Assembly: GCA_013397115.1 (NCBI GenBank)
Contig: VWZW01004068.1
Coordinates: 1,409 to 65,408, forward strand
Reading direction: 5' to 3'
Length of the DNA stretch: 64,000 nt
DNA from: Edolisoma coerulescens
Lineage: Eukaryota; Chordata; Aves; Passeriformes; Campephagidae
The number at the start of each line of letters is the position of its first letter. Positions within the stretch are counted from its first letter, which is position 1. The notes under the pieces are model-generated. The model made no database searches. It saw nothing but the letters and a program-made list of their open reading frames with translations, and was not told the DNA's origin. Position numbers and translations under genes: made by a program. Shown here piece by piece: positions 12,101 to 27,100 of this stretch.

Positions 12101-15100
12101 CATGCATTGGAAAGCACTAGTTGCAGAGCACCCATGTCCCATGAAATCCAGGTGCTCTGCAGACTTAGCCACGTCTTGCCCATCCTGCCTTGGGCCCTAC
12201 ACAGCGAAGTTTTTTATCGTCTTGTTCCACCAACATCCACTCTGAACAGAGAGCAGCATTTCATGCCACAGCCCCACTCTGAAAACCTGCATGGGCACAG
12301 TCATCCAGACCCTGTTGCAGGGCTGAACGTGTCCTTACATTTCCAGCTCCCCTTCTTCAGCTCTCAGACCCATCAGTGTCTCCTGCTGCCTGAATAAAGT
12401 GCTCTTTTCAGGAGCATCAGCTCCTCAGGCAGGATCTCAGTGGTCCCGTCCAGCACTGCAAATCACTCTACATCTGCATCTGAAGCTCACAAGGCTCTTT
12501 CCCTCACACAGGCACTGCTTCACCCCACTGCCCCCCACAAACAGCACTGAAATGAGCTCCTCAGCCGACAATTCCAAAAGCAGGCGTGACAGAAGCACAG
12601 CATTTTAACTAACTCTTCATAAATATATTCACTTCTCTTAGTGAATTATTTACCCTGGGCTCTGGCAGCAGCTTCATCTGCTCCAAAAGAGATATAAGAA
12701 CATGAAGTAACTCTGTTGAAGCAGCTTGTCAGAATGAACATGTAACAGTGTCCTGATTTACAGTCCAATTCCCATCCTCCTGTATGCCCTGCAGTGTGAA
12801 AGGAGAGGGGCAGAGATCACAATGATCCCTCCTTAAGCTATTTGCAGACAGCTCCATTTCTGATGTGAAAAGAGGCCACCCACCTTGAGGACTGTGGGCA
12901 CTGGCAGACTAATTTCTCAGCAGGAGACTGGAAATGCAGGACTTCAGATAACTGTCACTCCCTCCTAAATCAGCCTCCTCTGTAATTCTCAGTCTCAGCA
13001 GCTGAAGGGATGTAGCACTGTGACTCCAGGTTTCTGCACCGAATCAACTCCAGCACAGATAGTTCTGCTGCTAAGGATGGCAGTGACAGCTACCTGAGAC
13101 TGCTCACAACCTGAGATGGTCTGAGAACAGTTCTCTGCAGAGCAGTCCTGTAAAGAGCAGGGCTCTGGTGGAAAGAGCAGAACTACCAGAGAAAGCAGCA
13201 GATACAGAAAATCAGCCCCACTAGCATGCTCTGGAGAGCCCTTTTCTAGTTTCTTCCCCAGAAGCCTTCTACCAAGTATCCTGGAAGGGGATGGGATGGA
13301 GAGAAAAAGGGTTTAACACAGACGTCCTGGCAATTCTTGTCTGTTTTCCCTCCATCTCACTGGCCAGGGGAAAGAACTAGGGGAGAGATTTTATTCCTGG
13401 GCATGTAATTGTGAGATCATTGCTTGGGCAGGGTTGGGAGGGCTCTGTCTCAAGGGCTGCATTTACTTGAATAGATATGGTGTGATCCAACGGAGAGAGA
13501 ACTGAGACTGTTCAACCAAACCCAGAAGTTTATTACTCTATAAACTATCTCTTCATTAAAATACAATACTTTCTAATAACTACAATACAGCATCACAAGC
13601 AGCACTCAGAGCACAGGCCCCACGTGGGAGCTGTCTGGGAGCATTTGGCAGAGACAATTTAATAACAGCAGCAATAATCACACTACCAATGTCTTTAAAG
13701 CCAGCAGTCCTCACCTACAGAGCTGGACATCTCGGGCTGCAACAGGCTGCAATTAATCGGGTTAGCTGCTTAATACACAATAGCCCAATGTTTGATGCTG
13801 AGCTCCACCAAGCTCTGTCCTTTTGTTATCTTTCCTAATCCATATCCTAACCCATGATGCTGCTAGATGGTTATTATCCAATATTATCCAATAATAAAGA
13901 GGTAGGGCTGTGCCCCAGCGAGCTGTGTCCCCTCTGCTTCGAGAGGTGCATGGGACTTGCCTGGCTCAGTCCCTCTTGTTGGGCTGTGCCCTTCAGCAGC
14001 TCACCCCTAACAGCACCCACTTGATCAGGATTGAAGAAATGAGAGAGAAAAAAACCAGCTAGATAATCAAATCTCTCTAGAGAGTAATCCATTGCCATCA
14101 TAGATTCAAACCCTCCAGGAAAAAAAAAAAGTGTCTGAAGTCCAAACAGCAGAACTGAAAATATCAACAGCTCTAATTTATTGATGGCTTAGTTCGTTTA
14201 GCCTTCTGCAGGAAGCCCTGCTCCAGTAACTTTGTACAAGACCTGGAAACAGGCTCCAAAACCGGTAAAGGAATTGACCTAACAACAGCTCTACACCTTC
14301 CCGAGGCTGAGGTAGAAGGGAGCTGAAAGGAAGGAAGGAAGGAATTACACTTTGGGGAAGGACCCTCCTGTCTTAGGGTGATTGATACCTCCCCACCCCA
14401 TAGGAACAATTTGTACTCACATGGCCCCAGAGCTGGGTGAGCCAACAAGGTTCTAACCACAAATCAAAACAAGGCTTCACTGTAAGCACCATTGTCAGGA
14501 TTTAAACCAAATTATTTTTCATGACTGGCCCTTTCTCCAGGGAAGCACAGCAGGCAGGCTCCCTGTTGAACCCCTTAGGGTGCCTGTGCTCCATCTCCCA
14601 AGGCAGCTTTAGGTCCCTGCAAAAGGCTGACAAAGCAGTCTGAGGAGCTTCTGCATTGGGAAAGGGATGAGAACTTGGGCAGGCAAGGCCTTACACACCT
14701 GCCAGCTCCTGGAGAACAGAGATCTCTAAGCAAGGATAAGGCCAGCAGTTCAAGCACCAACTGCTGCACTGAATTTAACCATTGGCACTCACCCATGCCA
14801 AGTGACAGTCAGTTCTTCAGCCAAGTGTGTAAGCTGCTACTCTTCAGAAGACTGGCAACAGCTCGATTCCTCTGGAAGCCCTCTCTGCCACCAGCCCCAC
14901 TCCACCTGGAGACACAGATCCACCCTCTGTGCTCCTATCAGTCCTGGCAGGGAAGTGCCTTGCCAAGCCAGCCTTCTTTCCAGATGAGCTGTCCGTGATC
15001 AACAGGCCCAGACAAGAAGAGCCCATCTGTCTGGGCTCTCTAGCAGCACAACACTTGGGCTTGCAAGCTCCTCCTTCAATTTTCTCCTTTTAGAGGCCTC

Positions 15101-18100
15101 AGAGGTGCCTGTCCCAGCTTAGTCCCTTATCCTGGGAGAATGCCAGATGAAGAGCTGATCCCTGGAACATCTCCACATTCTTCGAACTGGCCCGTTTTTA
15201 ATTTCCAGCTCAGATCCCAGTGTTTAAGCCTATTTTTCAGAGAGAGAATGATTTTTTTTTTTTTTATTTGTGAGGTGTGGCAAGAGACTGCTGTAGGCTT
15301 TGATAGCCGATGTGCTGCCTGTGATGAGCACAAGGCTCTGGAAGAGGCTGGTGACATTTGATTATCACTTAGATCAGGAGAAAGAGGGAAAGCAACTTTC
15401 AAAGGCAAGGCTGACACTGTTACAAACACCAGCAGAAATGACCTTCACACAGAGCTAGCTCTCTCTGCTGCCCAGAACCATCCTCTCAGCCACTATCATC
15501 TGAATCACCAGTACACCTGGGGCAGTGCTGCTTTCCCTCAGCCTCTTCTGCTCCGAAATCCAGGGACTTTCCACTGGGCTGGGGAGAAGGTGTGTGGTGG
15601 GTCCTGCAGTAGGCACATTGCAAAGTCTGTACTGACCTCCCAGCTCAGGGAGGCTTGATCTTTTCAAATCACGATGCAAAGCATGGGTCAGATTCCCATC
15701 TACACCAAGCCAATGAGCACAGGTAAGCTGAATCAGCCACTGTCCACACGGGAAGGTTTTTTTCCCCAGCACAACAAACAGGCAGGCAGGGAAGCTCCAG
15801 TGTTGCTCTGCTGCTCAGAGCGCTTTGCAGAACCACCCTCAGCACCACAGGGCTAAAACCAACCCAAGGAAGGTGAAGGAAAGGCACAGTTTACACCAGG
15901 ACAAAGAGTTCACATCTGGCCTTTGGTACTCAGGCAGGAAAAGTCCAGAAGACCACAAAATACTACCCAAGACCATTCTTCAGGATCTAAGCTCTGTAAG
16001 TACCAACCTGTGTGTAACTCACAGCCCTGCTTTTGGAGGAGGGGACAGCAGCGATGTGAGGACATGGGAGAAGCCAGCCTGACAAATCTCAGCAGTACGG
16101 GATTGATCCTTACCCCAGGATCTGTAGCAAGAGCTTTTCTCTGCTCCCTGCATCACATGCCTTTTTGATAAATTGTCTTTCCCAATAAATCTATCCCTCA
16201 TTGTACACATACGGAATCCGTTCTTCTAAGTAGCCACTGAGGTGCTGTCAGGGTCATTAACTATCATTATCTGGGGCAGCTGTTCCCCAGCGTGCTGACG
16301 CAGGAATCAATCAGGCTAAAGCATGAATTTCCCCTACACTTCTCCAAACACTGCCTTTATCCCTCTCCATCAAGCGATGAAAAAGAGGAACAGTTCTGCC
16401 ATCATGCCAAGGTTTAGCACTCCTCATACTGGAAGGAGCTGGCTAAAGGGAAACCAATGGCAGATGAGGCAGGCATCAGGCTGTCACAGAGACAGGATGA
16501 GGTCTGACTGATGTCTTTACCAGGGAAGAAGAGGCGGGGTGATTGGAATCAGGCCAGTCGGCTGAGCAGAGAACCACTCTTATTAAAAAAAAAACCCAAA
16601 AAAACCCCAAACACAAAACTTCCTCATTTCCTTCAGTACACCTTAATGAGATAACCTCTTTCTCTGAAGAATGGGGGGGCTTTCAAACCTTTCATGTGCT
16701 CAGACAACAAAGGAGAAAAACAGGCATTCAGGATTTTCACACCATCCAAAGTCAGGATTTATTAACTCAAACTGTTCAACATCTGAGACTTGAGAGCTTA
16801 AAATCCGACTTAATTTTCCTGGATGTCAACTGCTTAACCCCACCTCAGGAATTCTCTAGAACAGAGGATCTCTATTCCTCTGCAGTGACTGCCAGCCACT
16901 TCCAAACAGAATGAATTCACAGAGAAGGGACAATACTCAACTGCAGTCAGGTCAAGAGTATGTGCGTAATGGGAAATAGTTAGAGAAGCAGCTTTTCTTC
17001 TTATTCCAGTAATAGGTATAAACAGAGCTAATTCTGTGCTTGAATGATCTGGATTCACACACCAGGAGACTGTTAACCTGCAGAAATGCTGGTCATTAAC
17101 CTGCAGAAATGCTCTTTATTAGCCCTGAGCATCAGTCACTCTGTCTAGCTGACACAAAAATAGACAAACCTGAACATAAACCTCCACAACCCACACACAC
17201 CTCTCAGCCTTTAAGGGCATGTACACACACAAGCCAGACGTGAGGCAGCTGCATCTTTGAATGACAAAGGCATTGGGAAAAAAAAAAAGCATCGATGTCT
17301 TACTTCCCTTAAGGGAATGATCTGTCTTCCCAGAAGTTTTTGGCAATATTTTGGAAAGAACTCATGGGAGCAGGACTTCCCAAGGACAACACACATTGGT
17401 TTGGGGGTTTCCAATGCAGCACATCCTACCATAAAGGAAGGCCCAGGAAAATAAATGCAAGCAGATGATAAAACTAAGGGTGGAAAGTCTGACAGAAATG
17501 CCTTTTGTTCTCAGATCAAAACAAAGATTGCCCGAAGTCCGTTGTGCATATGCCGTGAGAAGGAGAAACTTCCAGCTGGTGGATATCACAGGCAGCACCC
17601 AGACAGGAGACTCTGCCAAACCTCTTCTGCCCCTCACACAAACCAGACTAAAACTTCATTTACCAGCCATGTCTGATTGAGAACAATTTGTTTCGTTTTA
17701 ATCAGAAGTTTCATCCTAGACTAAAAACTTTCTCCTCAAAGATTTTTTAAGTCTGCACAATTGTCCTCAAAGAGGTTGTTTTGACAGGCACTTGCTTCCA
17801 AACAAGATCTTGCCAAAGAGAAGCATCAGTGGCGTGACTCAGGTTCCATCAATGGTAAAGAGGTGGCTGAGCCTCTGCCAAGACTCACCTATCCATCTCA
17901 TGAGGGACGTCATGATTTGAAGGTACTTGGTCTTCTGCACATTGAAGAAGGTGAAAGGACCCAGGAGAAGCGTGAATGCTACCTGGAAGGACAACAAAAT
18001 CACACATTAGGTTAAAAACCAGAAATTCTGCCAGCAAGATGAATTTATCAGTAGAACAAAGCTTGCATTGAAAGTTCACCTCCAGACATATCCGTTTGTC

Positions 18101-21100
18101 ATGAAGCTTTCTTTGTTGCTTAATTTTACAGCTAAGTTGGCTGAGACATAGGGAGTCAAGTAAGCTGTTGGGTATCAGAGAACATGCCTTGGGCAGAAGG
18201 AGAGCTCAGGATCCTCTTGGCTCTCAGCCATTTGCTATCACTGCTACAGTACTCCTTTACTGACACATTTCAGTAAAAGCTCTCAGTGCAGCCTTACGGA
18301 ACATTAAATATTAAACTGTGGCCTCTTTGCCCAAGTACATGCTCAGTTTAGGTCTGAATAGCAATAGCCCTGACCAGTCTGCTTCCATTAACATTGATGG
18401 GGTGGCTTCGGGGTATCCCAGGCTCAACAGCAATGGAGCCAGGTCTGCCTGGAGCTTTTTTCCTCCATGCTTTAAGTCGCCTGTGTAAAACATAGAGCTT
18501 TTTTTATATATGTAAAAACAGATAGTGAGAAGCTACAGCGTAACAGTTCAGCTCCTGGAAGGTGAAAACCTGTTCAAAGTGAGGAAAAAAGTCATCAAAG
18601 AGATACTCATAAGAAAGAGCTTAATTCAGTGTGGAAAGTAAAGGTTCTTCAATGAAGAACTTCCTCACTGCCCTCCTGGATGTCTATGAAGAGACCGGTG
18701 TTTCACAGAATCACAGGATGGTCTGGGTTGGAAGGGACATTGAAGACCATCTCGTTCCAACCCCCTGCCATGGGCAGAGACCTTCCTCTAGACGAGGTTG
18801 CTCAAAGCCCTGTCCAACCTGACCTTGAACACTGCCAGGGATGGGGCAAATTAAACTGGGGTACACTGCAGCACCGATCTGTTGCATCTCTTCCAGGTGG
18901 GCTGCAAAATACATCCAACAAAGATCCATCCTAGAAATCTGGACTATACAGCTGCCCATGAGAGTTTCTTCTAGCACCTCCTAGAGCACACAAGGCAACC
19001 ATGCTATCAGCCCGTGCCCAGAGGTGACATGTCCTGTGCAGCACTGTCACCTCTGCTTGAGCACTAAGCAGCACTTGAGCCTTACCTACCCCAGAGAGAA
19101 AAGGCTTCACTGCAGGAAGAAACAGCCCTTGGCTGTAGTCTGAACATAGATTGAGAGAAGCTATTTGTGACAGGGAGACAAAATGGGTGTCACTGAAGGG
19201 AGCCCTGCCTGTCCTCTATGGGATGGCACCAGCTAGCGATACACTAACAGATCCAAACGCTGTAAGCAGGCAGTGCTTAGAAAGCCACAGCACACACAGT
19301 ATAGGTTTGTAGAGCATCCCAAAGAGATTTTTAAAGACAAATATTCAACATTAATATTTACACATTGCTCTTTTCCGTGACTTCTTAAAGCAGTTCAAGA
19401 AAAGGTGTCACCAGAAGTGAAGAACTGGGACTCAAAGGGGCAGGTCTGCCGAGCCTCAAGGTCTCTGTCAACCCCAACAGAGTCAGGACAGAACAGAATC
19501 CAAGCTATTTTAAGACTAGCACAACCCCAAGAAACCTTTTTTGAGACCGTTTCAGAATATCTGCAAGGCAAATTGGAAATGCCTCGTATCACAAGTATTC
19601 TCAGGTGATGAAAGTAAACCCAGAAGGGGAGCAGGGGAGAGAACCCTCGGTTTGACACGTTGCTCTTTGGGGATATATTCTGATCCGAGACCATTGCTTA
19701 CACCAAGTCTTGCTTTTTCTGCTCAGATTTTAAAAAAGGACAGGAAGCATGCACAGAATTCAGATTTGTGAAGCAATTGATGGTTGTTGGAAGAAACACT
19801 GAAATCACACAGAATACAATGCCACAGGCATAGCTGGCAAGACTGAGAGCCAAACCAGCTTTAACAGTTATGGGACTTGAGGTTTTAACACAGAAGCAAA
19901 CCAGCCAGTTACAAGCCTTTTTTTACTCTTCTCCCTCTTGTTCCTTTCTTCTAATTGGGAGCTTAACTCCACTCTCCTGCCCAGTAGGGACTGCCACTCT
20001 ACCCTAGAGCAGTGCACAAACCCCAAGTGACTAAATAAACCTTTGACTAAAACGTGATGTAGGGCAAGGGCCCAAAGCAAACAAAAGTAGACACCAATTC
20101 TCTTACTGAAAAGTATTCTTGAGTTTGTGACTAATCTCTTTCAACCTTCTCTCCCAACACTGCTCAACACACTCCCTTCAAATCAGTTTATAGCTCCTGC
20201 ATCAGAAAGCGCTGAACACAGACGGACTAAGGATGGTGATAATTAAGGAACAGGTGTCTGCTGCAAATGAGAAGGCTCCAGAACCAATTGGCAAAACAGC
20301 CCCTCAAACCATAGCAAGGACTGACACAAAATCACCAAGCACCAAAGCAACTGGGTCTGAAACCCAGATTTGTCTCACCCACCAAGGAAAGAAGCCGTGT
20401 TAAGGTAGATTTGGGGCTCAGTTGCTGAAAAGCATCAAAAAGCATCCTTAGGTGCGGGAAGAACCTGGGTGTCCTTCACCTTTTGCAGTTATTCTCCAGT
20501 TCTCAGAGCACCTTAAACAACTAAATCCATTCAGCAAAGTTTTCAAGTCTCCTCCTCTCTGGCCTTTACTGCCTAACTCAGGGCAAAGAGATACAAGTTG
20601 ATGTGCTTGAATGATTGAATGCTCCCCCCATGCTTTAGGATGATCAGTGTCTTCTGTTCTTAACAAGATCCTGGTCCAAAGGAACCAAGTGAAATTAATT
20701 CTAGTGCAATAGAAATTTATTACCTTTCCCACTTGACACCCATTAGTGATCCAAGATGGATATCCATGGATCAATACAAACAATGCTAAGGCCTGCAATG
20801 AGATGAGGTTGCCCTGCTTTGCAGGGATTTGTGCCAACCACTTTTAGGAAGGAAAGCTACAGAACACACTGGACTGCTTGGGAGGAGAAAGGCTGGGCAG
20901 AACAGGACATTAAAAGGCCAGATTAACGTCATTTTGAAGTGAAGTTGTGTACAGCCCAACAGGATTGAGCACAGGGCAGGAAAAAGGGGCCAGTTTCTCA
21001 CCAACAGCCAGGACATGAGGACAAGGACTCAGTCCCTGGATTAGAGCTAATCCCACCATCAACCATCAGAAGAGTCCCAAGACCAGGAAACCTATTTAAA

Positions 21101-24100
21101 AACACATCCCCAAAAGGATGAGAAGAGACCACAGTTCTTAGCAGGAGATGTCTACTTCCTCTACGTCGCTGTGCCAGACACCTCAATGCTCTTCCGACTC
21201 ATTAAGTTAATTAGTTTCATAACTTCTCCCTAAGGAAAAAGTAAGCCCAAATAAGCACCTCAGACATACACCCAAACTTTCTACCTGATGTTTCCCAAGC
21301 TCAAGTCTCTCCCAGAGGGAAATAATTCACAAAGTGCTTCATTACACATGTAATTCAAACAATCTAAAACATACATAGAAAACTGTACCAGTCAGCCCTG
21401 TCAGAAATCAAATATGCAGAGCCCTGGCATATGAAAAAAAACCCTCCCAAATTTTCCAGTTCACCTCTTGAGTCAGCGGCGGTATTTTCTAGGAGTCTAT
21501 CATTCTCTTCCTAAGCTTCAGCAAATAAACCCACCCAAGGCAGAGTGGGCATAGTCTACTTTGATTAAGATTTTCCTGCTAGTGAAGTGGTTTCTTAATA
21601 GAAACAAGCAGGCATAGGGGGCTGACTCATTGCTAAACTGAAACGAGGTAAAGGAATGCTTCCTTCAGCTAAGGAGGAGAACTGAAACTATTAAATGCTG
21701 TCTAAACTCACATGATGTCAGAGAGAAACCATTACAGTGCTTTTGCACAGGGCTGGCTATTAAGAGTGATTCCCTCATTTCCCTCCAAGCTCCTCCATTA
21801 AATGGGAAAGGCCAGGTAAATCACCAGGCTCACAGTGGAGGGTATGTGGAACCCACACACAGCAAATAAATGAAAAATTCTTTATTTTTCCTTCCTTTCT
21901 CATGCTGAAAAACAGCATGAAAATCCAGCACACTAATGACTAAAAAAGAGAGTGGTTTTGTTGCTTTTACTGACATTTCCAGTCAAAAAATGAGAAACCA
22001 GTGAGGGTAGAAGAAAGAATGGCAGCTTGTCACCCTGAATTACACTCTTCCCTGCAGGCTAGTAGGAACCACAAGCAGCACGCCAGCTTGCTCAGTCCCT
22101 GGGAGGGTCTTCAAATCCATTCCTCCCACCAAGCCAAGCCACAGCAGTAACGGCACCAAGGTTTGGGATATTCCCTGAGCTGGCAACTCAGCTGACACCA
22201 CTTTCCCAGCCTCTGCACCTGTCAGCTCTGAGTATCTCAAAATGAAAAAGCAGGCTGGTCAACTCGAGTCTTCTTGCCACAGGGGAACTAGCTAGGGCTT
22301 ACCGTTGCCTGGAATATATTTTTATATATATTTATACATTTCTAAAAGTATATTTTATTAAAGCTCTTATGTTAAAACTTGGTTACGTAACCTTGTTTAT
22401 TGGATTATCTTACAAAAGCAAGAGTAAGATCGAGCGTTAATAGGACATCTGGTTGGTTTTTATCAGCTTAGTTGCAGCCAAGAGGACCACCAAGAGAGCT
22501 CTCAACCACTAAGTGATGGCCAGCTAATGCCAGGAGTCTTTCAGACCATACAAACATGCTTTAAGCCAGTCAAGAGGGCTGTTTGACCAAACGGGTTCTT
22601 TATTGACCTGAAGGGTCCATCTATCACTCTGAACCAGTACAGTTCAATAGCTTTCATCTGCTGCTCAGCATGTGGCTTTTACAGAAGCAGCCAATACAGC
22701 TCAGGAAGCACAATTAGCATCCAAAACGTGGCTGATTCATGTATTAGATGCAGTAGCTACAGCATTAGGGCTAGTGCCTGCATACATTTGCAAGAGGACC
22801 ATCTGAAAAACCAGCCTCATTCATAACTGTCATCAGAACTTGCTTGTTTTCATGCTACACAAACTCATCTGTAAGAATTACATCTATCTTTGGTGCTTGC
22901 CAAGTAGTGAATTAAAAACACTAGCTATTGCTTCTTATTGATTCAGAGCCTTGAAACTTTCAGAAAGATTGGGTGGAAGCAGGGTATGTACCTGAGCAAA
23001 GTAAGACAATGATTGTTAAATGCAGCAAATGTGCCAGGAGCAGTGCAAAAAGTTCAAGAGTTTTTGAATAAAATCATTTGTGCAGCACAGGGCTATCATA
23101 CCAATGAGAAGTTACTAAGTTTCAGATAACAGAGCAATGATCCCTCAGTTTTAATGTGAAGATGGAGAAGAGGTGTTGTAGTGCTCACTCCTTAGATATC
23201 CATCTCCATTTGGGCCCCCAGCCACCCCTGCCTTTTCCTTTCCTCCTCCCAGCCTTTCACACCCTCATTCAAAACCAGAACCCACCCCAAACCATATAAT
23301 TCTTTGGAGTTCTTGCTTCCTTTTGATAGAAGTGACAACATCTCAGACAAACTTCACCTTGGATGGTATCAACTCCATCTCTGCAGATACTGATGTTTAA
23401 ATTTCACAGCTGTTGAGCAATGGTACCTCTGCCCCACAAGACAGCACAGCAAATAATCCTACTCTAAAGAGGGGTAAGATAAAATCTCATTTAAAAAGTC
23501 ACTGGTTTAATAAAATGGATCACTCTCCTTGCTAGACTTTGATACTTTTGCAGGAAAGCCAAAGGTTGAATGCTTGATACTGGACTGTGGGTACACAACA
23601 TTGCCACAGCAAAGCCTGACACCAACAAGAAGACACAGGCTCGACTGGACGAGCACTTCCCAAAGGAAGCTTTGGTTGATTCTGTGCTCAGATGCAAGGA
23701 AAGTCTCCTTGAGCACGGCAGGAAAAAGCAGACATTTCTTACATGCTGTCAGAAGTGGCAACTCTGACACTCGCTCTGCTTCTGCAAGACATCCCCGAGC
23801 TCAGAGCTATTTCACAACCCAGATGAGCACTAGAAGGGACAGATGAAACAATCCAACAAAACCCGACTGCACAAGTACAGAGAGCAAACAAGATGTCAGG
23901 GAACTGGGATACTCTGTTCCCACCTCGGCTGCTTTCCACTAGAGTGTGTCACAGGTAGGGAAAAAAAAGTCCAAAAAGCAAAACTGGATTTATTGGCATG
24001 GGCACAGGTCAGAGGTTTTATTCCTGGCTGGAAGGCTGAACCAGACCTATCGCCTTCAGTAAATCCTTGGGAACTGGTGTTCTATTCACATCCTCAGGGA

Positions 24101-27100
24101 ATTTTTAGGGCTGACTTTGGAGAGAAATATTAAATGCACGGTGCTTCCCCACTCTTGTTTGGGACTCCTAGATAAAGAAAAGACCTTCATGGCATTTGAG
24201 ACCTACCTGCAGCTCCCCCAGCACACACCTGCAGCCTCTGCAAGCTCCTCTGCACCCACTTCAAGTTGCAGCTACTGCAGCGCTACCCCATGGTGGGCTC
24301 CAGTTACTCCTGCCAGGGCCTCAGGGCTTTTATCTTAAGGGAAAAGGGTCTTGAGTGTGGTGTCCCCTTTGCTGCCCTCTCTTGTCCCCTTCACTAGGGT
24401 GACAAGGCCATGTTTCTGTCCTACATGAGCTCATATCTCAAGCTACAGAGCCAGATGGCCTATCAGCAAGGGCGGCGATCCAAGCTTTCCTTGGTAAAGC
24501 TTTACCCCTTGCAGTGGACAGTACAAATATAAATACATGGAAAGAGTCTGATTGTTCAGGAAGGAGCTTTTGAGAGAGCTGAAAAAAAAAAGCTGAAAAT
24601 CCACAGCCTCTTAAGGCTGGAGGCAGGGCTGCAGCAGGGGCCGTGCTGATAGGCAGCAAGTTATCAGCAGACAAGCTGTTATGAAGCTCAAAGTTGGTTG
24701 AAAAGAGATAAACCAGCCACAGAACAAGGATTGCTCAAAGAAGTTGAGAAGCAAGAGGGATTTTAACCTCCAGATCCCCTGCAGTGTCAGGAAGTCACAA
24801 TGGAGGGAGGATGCAGCCACCAGACATCCCACAAGGAATATTTATAGCTGAAGAAACAAGGGCAGTTATGCTTCGGGTACAGCAGGCAGCTGCCACAGCA
24901 GCTCTGGTAATTAACGTGCTGCTCTTGGGACACCTGGCAGAGCTTTATAATCATAACTCACACCAGGCGTATTCCTGGCACTGAGGAGCCCTCACCCACC
25001 TTCTTCCCCAGTTCCTTCAGGCAGGGAGGAGGTATCCTCCAGGAATTAAGACCTCGGCTGCTGCCAGGCTGGTTTTTGCCAGCGAAGCAAAGTGGCCTTT
25101 CACCCACAGTACCCTTTAAGCTGGATGCTGCCTCCCACAGCTCCTGTGCCACAGTGATCCCAATGCCTCTTCCAAAACGGAAGACCTTCTGCAAGGGATG
25201 AAAAGAAGTGTTTGTATCCCCAAAGATACCAACTTCCGTGGATCTGAATACTATCCAGAGATTTTCAAAGGCTCTAGCCCAGCACCAGCATTTGATTCTG
25301 ACTGCCCACCCAGTAAAAAGGTGTAGTCACCCCAGCTCCTGACAAGCTCTGATCTTGCTGGGCATCCAACACACTGAAAACCAGCTGTGAACTGGGCAGC
25401 CTCCACATGCAGCTCTGGGAGGCCAAGGCAGAAGCAGCACAAGGACAGCAAGGCAGTACTTGAGGGTGCTGCTCTCCTCTCCCTATCCTTACCCAGGGCC
25501 ACAGTCTGTTTCTGGAGCTGGCCAATCTCTGAGCACCAGGAACTTTCCAGTTTGGAAAGAATACCCTGAAATACCAGTTCTTTCTCCACTTAAATTGAAG
25601 GAATTCGGGCACAAAGTGTTCTCAGAAAGTCATTAGGTGCAGGGATTCTGTCCCTGGCATACCTGGGGTGTGCAGGATCACAGCCAGCGGCAAGCTTACA
25701 CTCTCTGGGGTAAATACACTTCCATTATAATTTTTCACAACAAGAGAGGAGATAGAGGCCAGCAATAACCCCGAGGTGACTGGCATCTAATTTTTCATCA
25801 TTGGAGTATTTATGGCACAGCCGTTTGCAGCATCTTGTAATCACTTTACCGCCTCCTTGACCCCTGGCTCCCCCTTATTCTGCATCTCCTAATTGCATCT
25901 GAACAAGCAGGAGGGAAGCAGCAAAGTGGATAGATGCAGGAGAGCTGAATGCTTGGGTTGTGATACTTGGAAGGACAGCAGAGGAGGTGCAGAGCCAAGT
26001 TTGGCTGTACCCCCCACCACCAGCTTGCTCTGATCTCCCACGGAGTATGAAAGTGGAGCTTTTCTCCTTCCTGACACTGGGTGACCTTGAGGAGTTGTTC
26101 TCTGCCTCCCCAATTCATTAGCATGGTACGAGAGATTAATGAGCTTCCTCCAAGAAAGTATGAGGGCATCATCTTTATACCCAGATACTGCCCCACATTC
26201 CTGCATATTTGTAGCCTCTCCTGGCAGAGCATTGGCAGCTACAACAATATTTATATTGACTACAAAAGCCCCTGGGTTAGACAGCACAAAGCAAGGGAGA
26301 CGTGGACCAGCATGACATGGATGTACAGAGGGCTCTGCAAACATGTCAAGCTACAAGCTGCCAGGGTTAGGAGGTACTTGGGTTCAGCAAGGATGAATGT
26401 TCCTGAAGGCCACTAACCCCATGTCTGCCACAACACCAACAGTGCTTCCACCACTAAGCCGTTATTTTTCCTCTTTAATTTTTTCCCCTACAAATTTCTC
26501 AGCAGAGTTTCACAGGATCCTCCAGCTGCCTGGAGGATGCAGCTTCAGGGGCAGCATCATCCTGCTCACTGTGTCATGCAGGAGTTGCCTAAAGGGAAGG
26601 AAAGTCCCTCACTTTGTAACTACTTAGCACAAAAGAAGAGATTAGGCCTTGCTGCCCGGGGCTAGTGGGGTGTCTGTTCACTTCCAGCCTTCTCCCCTGT
26701 ACAGTGCACACCAAACTGCTGCAACAGGCTTGGGAGATCAGCTCTGCCCTAGAGCATTATACCGACTTCAACTTAAAAGATAAATCCCAGCTGCATTATT
26801 TGTATTTATAGTCCTGCTTACAGAAGCATGAGTTACGTGTGGGATTTGCTGATGTAGTCCAAAAATCCACATTTTTGGACAAGAGCATCAGTGATCTCAC
26901 TCAGACATACAGCACAATTTAGGATGGTATTAAGTTGCAGACTTATTTAGGAGTAAAAAGAGATATGGGTCTGTCCAGAGCTTTCCTCCTCAGCTTCTGA
27001 TAACGTTCAGAGCAGCAGACCTGCACAGGTTCTGCAGTGCTGGTGCTTTCTACCTCTATATTAAGGAATTAATGGTAATTTCAGAGGATGAGAGATCAAG

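Larger units (their letters stand above)
6103..17888 (-). other. TMEM104: TMEM104 intron 8 (11.8 kb)
   Basis: No nested gene was recognised. Simple sequence includes a GGAA run near 14,327, a T run near 15,250, A-rich tracts near 14,120 and 16,587, and an 18-bp direct duplication at 17,073-17,113. A possible old LTR-like segment is noted at 13,470-13,960. Open frames here are short and not splice-flanked. Confidence 0.7.

Noticed and set aside
21900..21919. Small hairpin CATGCTGAAAAACAGCATG
   Set aside because: A 7-base stem in an intron is expected by chance; no microRNA-length precursor is evident.
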